Positions 6,689 to 6,864 of a stretch of DNA of 6,864 nt are shown here, in pieces. A model generated the notes under the pieces. That model saw only the letters and a list, made by a program, of their open reading frames with translations. It had not been told where the DNA came from and made no database searches. The first letter of the stretch is position 1, and each line of letters opens with the position of its first letter. The stretch spans positions 1-6,864 of the forward strand of contig JAUZOU010000163.1 in NCBI GenBank assembly GCA_030706285.1, in the 5' to 3' direction. The DNA comes from Bacteroidota bacterium. Lineage in GTDB: Bacteria; Bacteroidota; Bacteroidia; Bacteroidales; UBA1402. Made by a program: the position numbers and the translations under genes.

Positions 6689-6722
6689 AAAGAGACTGCA
6701 TCCAACCGGACACAGTCTCTTT
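6689..6722. terminator. Bidirectional intrinsic terminator between convergent genes
   Basis: AAAGAGACTG (6689-6698) and CAGTCTCTTT (6713-6722) form a perfect 10-bp stem. Inside it TCC (6701-6703) can pair with GGA (6708-6710) around the loop AACC. The A7 run at 6685-6691 becomes a T7 tract after the stem when read on the - strand, which is typical of an intrinsic terminator. In the + direction the trailing T-run is only three bases before CC, so termination of the operon is probably weaker. It lies 77 nt past the second permease stop and 22 nt past the stop of the - strand gene. Confidence 0.85.
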
Positions 6723-6744
6723 CCATTTGGAGTGGTAAAATAGC

Positions 6745-6864
6745 TTAATCACCGAATCCGCCTCGTCCGCCGAATCCGCCTCGTCCTCCAAACCGTCCGC
6801 GATCAGGTCCATTTTTAAACATGTCGGCACCGGTGGCACCACCGGCAAATTTGGCGATCTTGTA
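6745..6864 (-). CDS. Unidentified protein, Gly/Arg-rich C-terminal tail (5' part outside the window)
   Basis: Read on the - strand, the frame is open from the right edge to TAA at 6747-6745 and gives the last 39 residues of a protein. It begins YKIAKFAGGATGADMF, then KNGPDRGR, and ends in two copies of FGGRGG plus FGD. I do not recognise the family. The tail resembles the RGG/GR-rich tails of some RNA-binding proteins, including some DEAD-box helicases, but a structural or surface protein with a Gly-rich end is equally possible. That this frame is real is supported by the stop lying 22 nt before a hairpin with a T7 tract on this strand, and by the repeat structure making sense in this frame. 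A 99-codon open frame on the same strand is in another register and runs straight through the terminator, so it was not chosen. Confidence 0.62.
   Translation of the reverse strand, partial: YKIAKFAGGATGADMFKNGPDRGRFGGRGGFGGRGGFGD
6752..6787 (-). repeat. Two 18-bp tandem repeats encoding a Gly/Arg hexapeptide repeat
   Basis: CCGAATCCGCCTCGTCCG (6752-6769) is followed directly by a copy that differs only in its last base (6770-6787). On the - strand each unit encodes a six-residue Gly/Arg/Phe repeat in the tail of the right-edge protein. A diverged third unit may follow. Near-identity at DNA level suggests a recent duplication or slippage event. Confidence 0.7.

Noticed and set aside
6830..6845. 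CCGGTGG / CCACCGG inverted repeat
   Set aside because: It falls within Gly/Ala/Thr codons of the right-edge gene, has only a 2-nt spacer, and is best explained by GGT/ACC codon composition.
6549..6848. 99-codon - strand open frame with an acidic repeat (EDEADSADEADS)
   Set aside because: It is the 18-bp repeat read in another register. It runs through the terminator hairpin and into the end of the second permease gene. The Gly/Arg frame ends at a stop placed properly before the terminator.

Overview
The window holds most of a multidrug-type efflux operon, all on the + strand, from what is probably a member of the Bacteroidota. The taxonomic hint comes from three things: near-50% GC judged by eye, mostly weak or absent Shine-Dalgarno sequences, and a lipoprotein membrane-fusion protein in the compact order regulator - OMP - adaptor - ATPase - ATPase - permease - permease. 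The assignment is inference; no rRNA or marker gene is present.

Layout: 2-352 is the 3' end of a TetR-family regulator whose DNA-binding half lies left of the window. 380-1645 is a TolC-like outer-membrane channel. 1658-2572 is a HlyD/YbhG-like periplasmic adaptor made as a lipoprotein. 2604-3533 and 3570-4334 are two ABC ATPases. 4338-5495 and 5499-6611 are two ABC-2 permeases. Gaps are 3-36 nt and no internal promoter or terminator was seen, so the genes are probably co-transcribed from a promoter left of the window. A near-perfect hairpin at 6689-6722 separates the operon from a convergent gene on the - strand. Only the last 39 residues of that gene are visible (6745-6864), and they end in a Gly/Arg-rich tail.

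How it works together: from remembered E. coli sequences, the set resembles cecR(ybiH)-ybhG-ybhF-ybhS-ybhR with a TolC gene added. E. coli YbhF is one protein with two ATPase halves; here the halves appear as two genes. The first ATPase matches the N-terminal half (GPDGAGKTT Walker A) and the second the C-terminal half (LPLGW in place of LSGGM). The first ATPase has lost the Q-loop Gln and switch His, and the second has lost the canonical signature. In a heterodimer one ATP site would therefore be degenerate and the other intact. The permease pair would form the inner-membrane path, and the adaptor would link it to the dedicated TolC channel. The substrate cannot be read from the sequence.

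This is a recognisable transporter family, not a new system. The points most worth a second look are the split and asymmetric ATPase pair, an 11-bp perfect hairpin inside the adaptor gene, an A8 tract at the start of the first permease gene, and the unidentified Gly/Arg-tailed protein at the right edge. No tRNA, rRNA, CRISPR array, insertion sequence or attachment site was seen.
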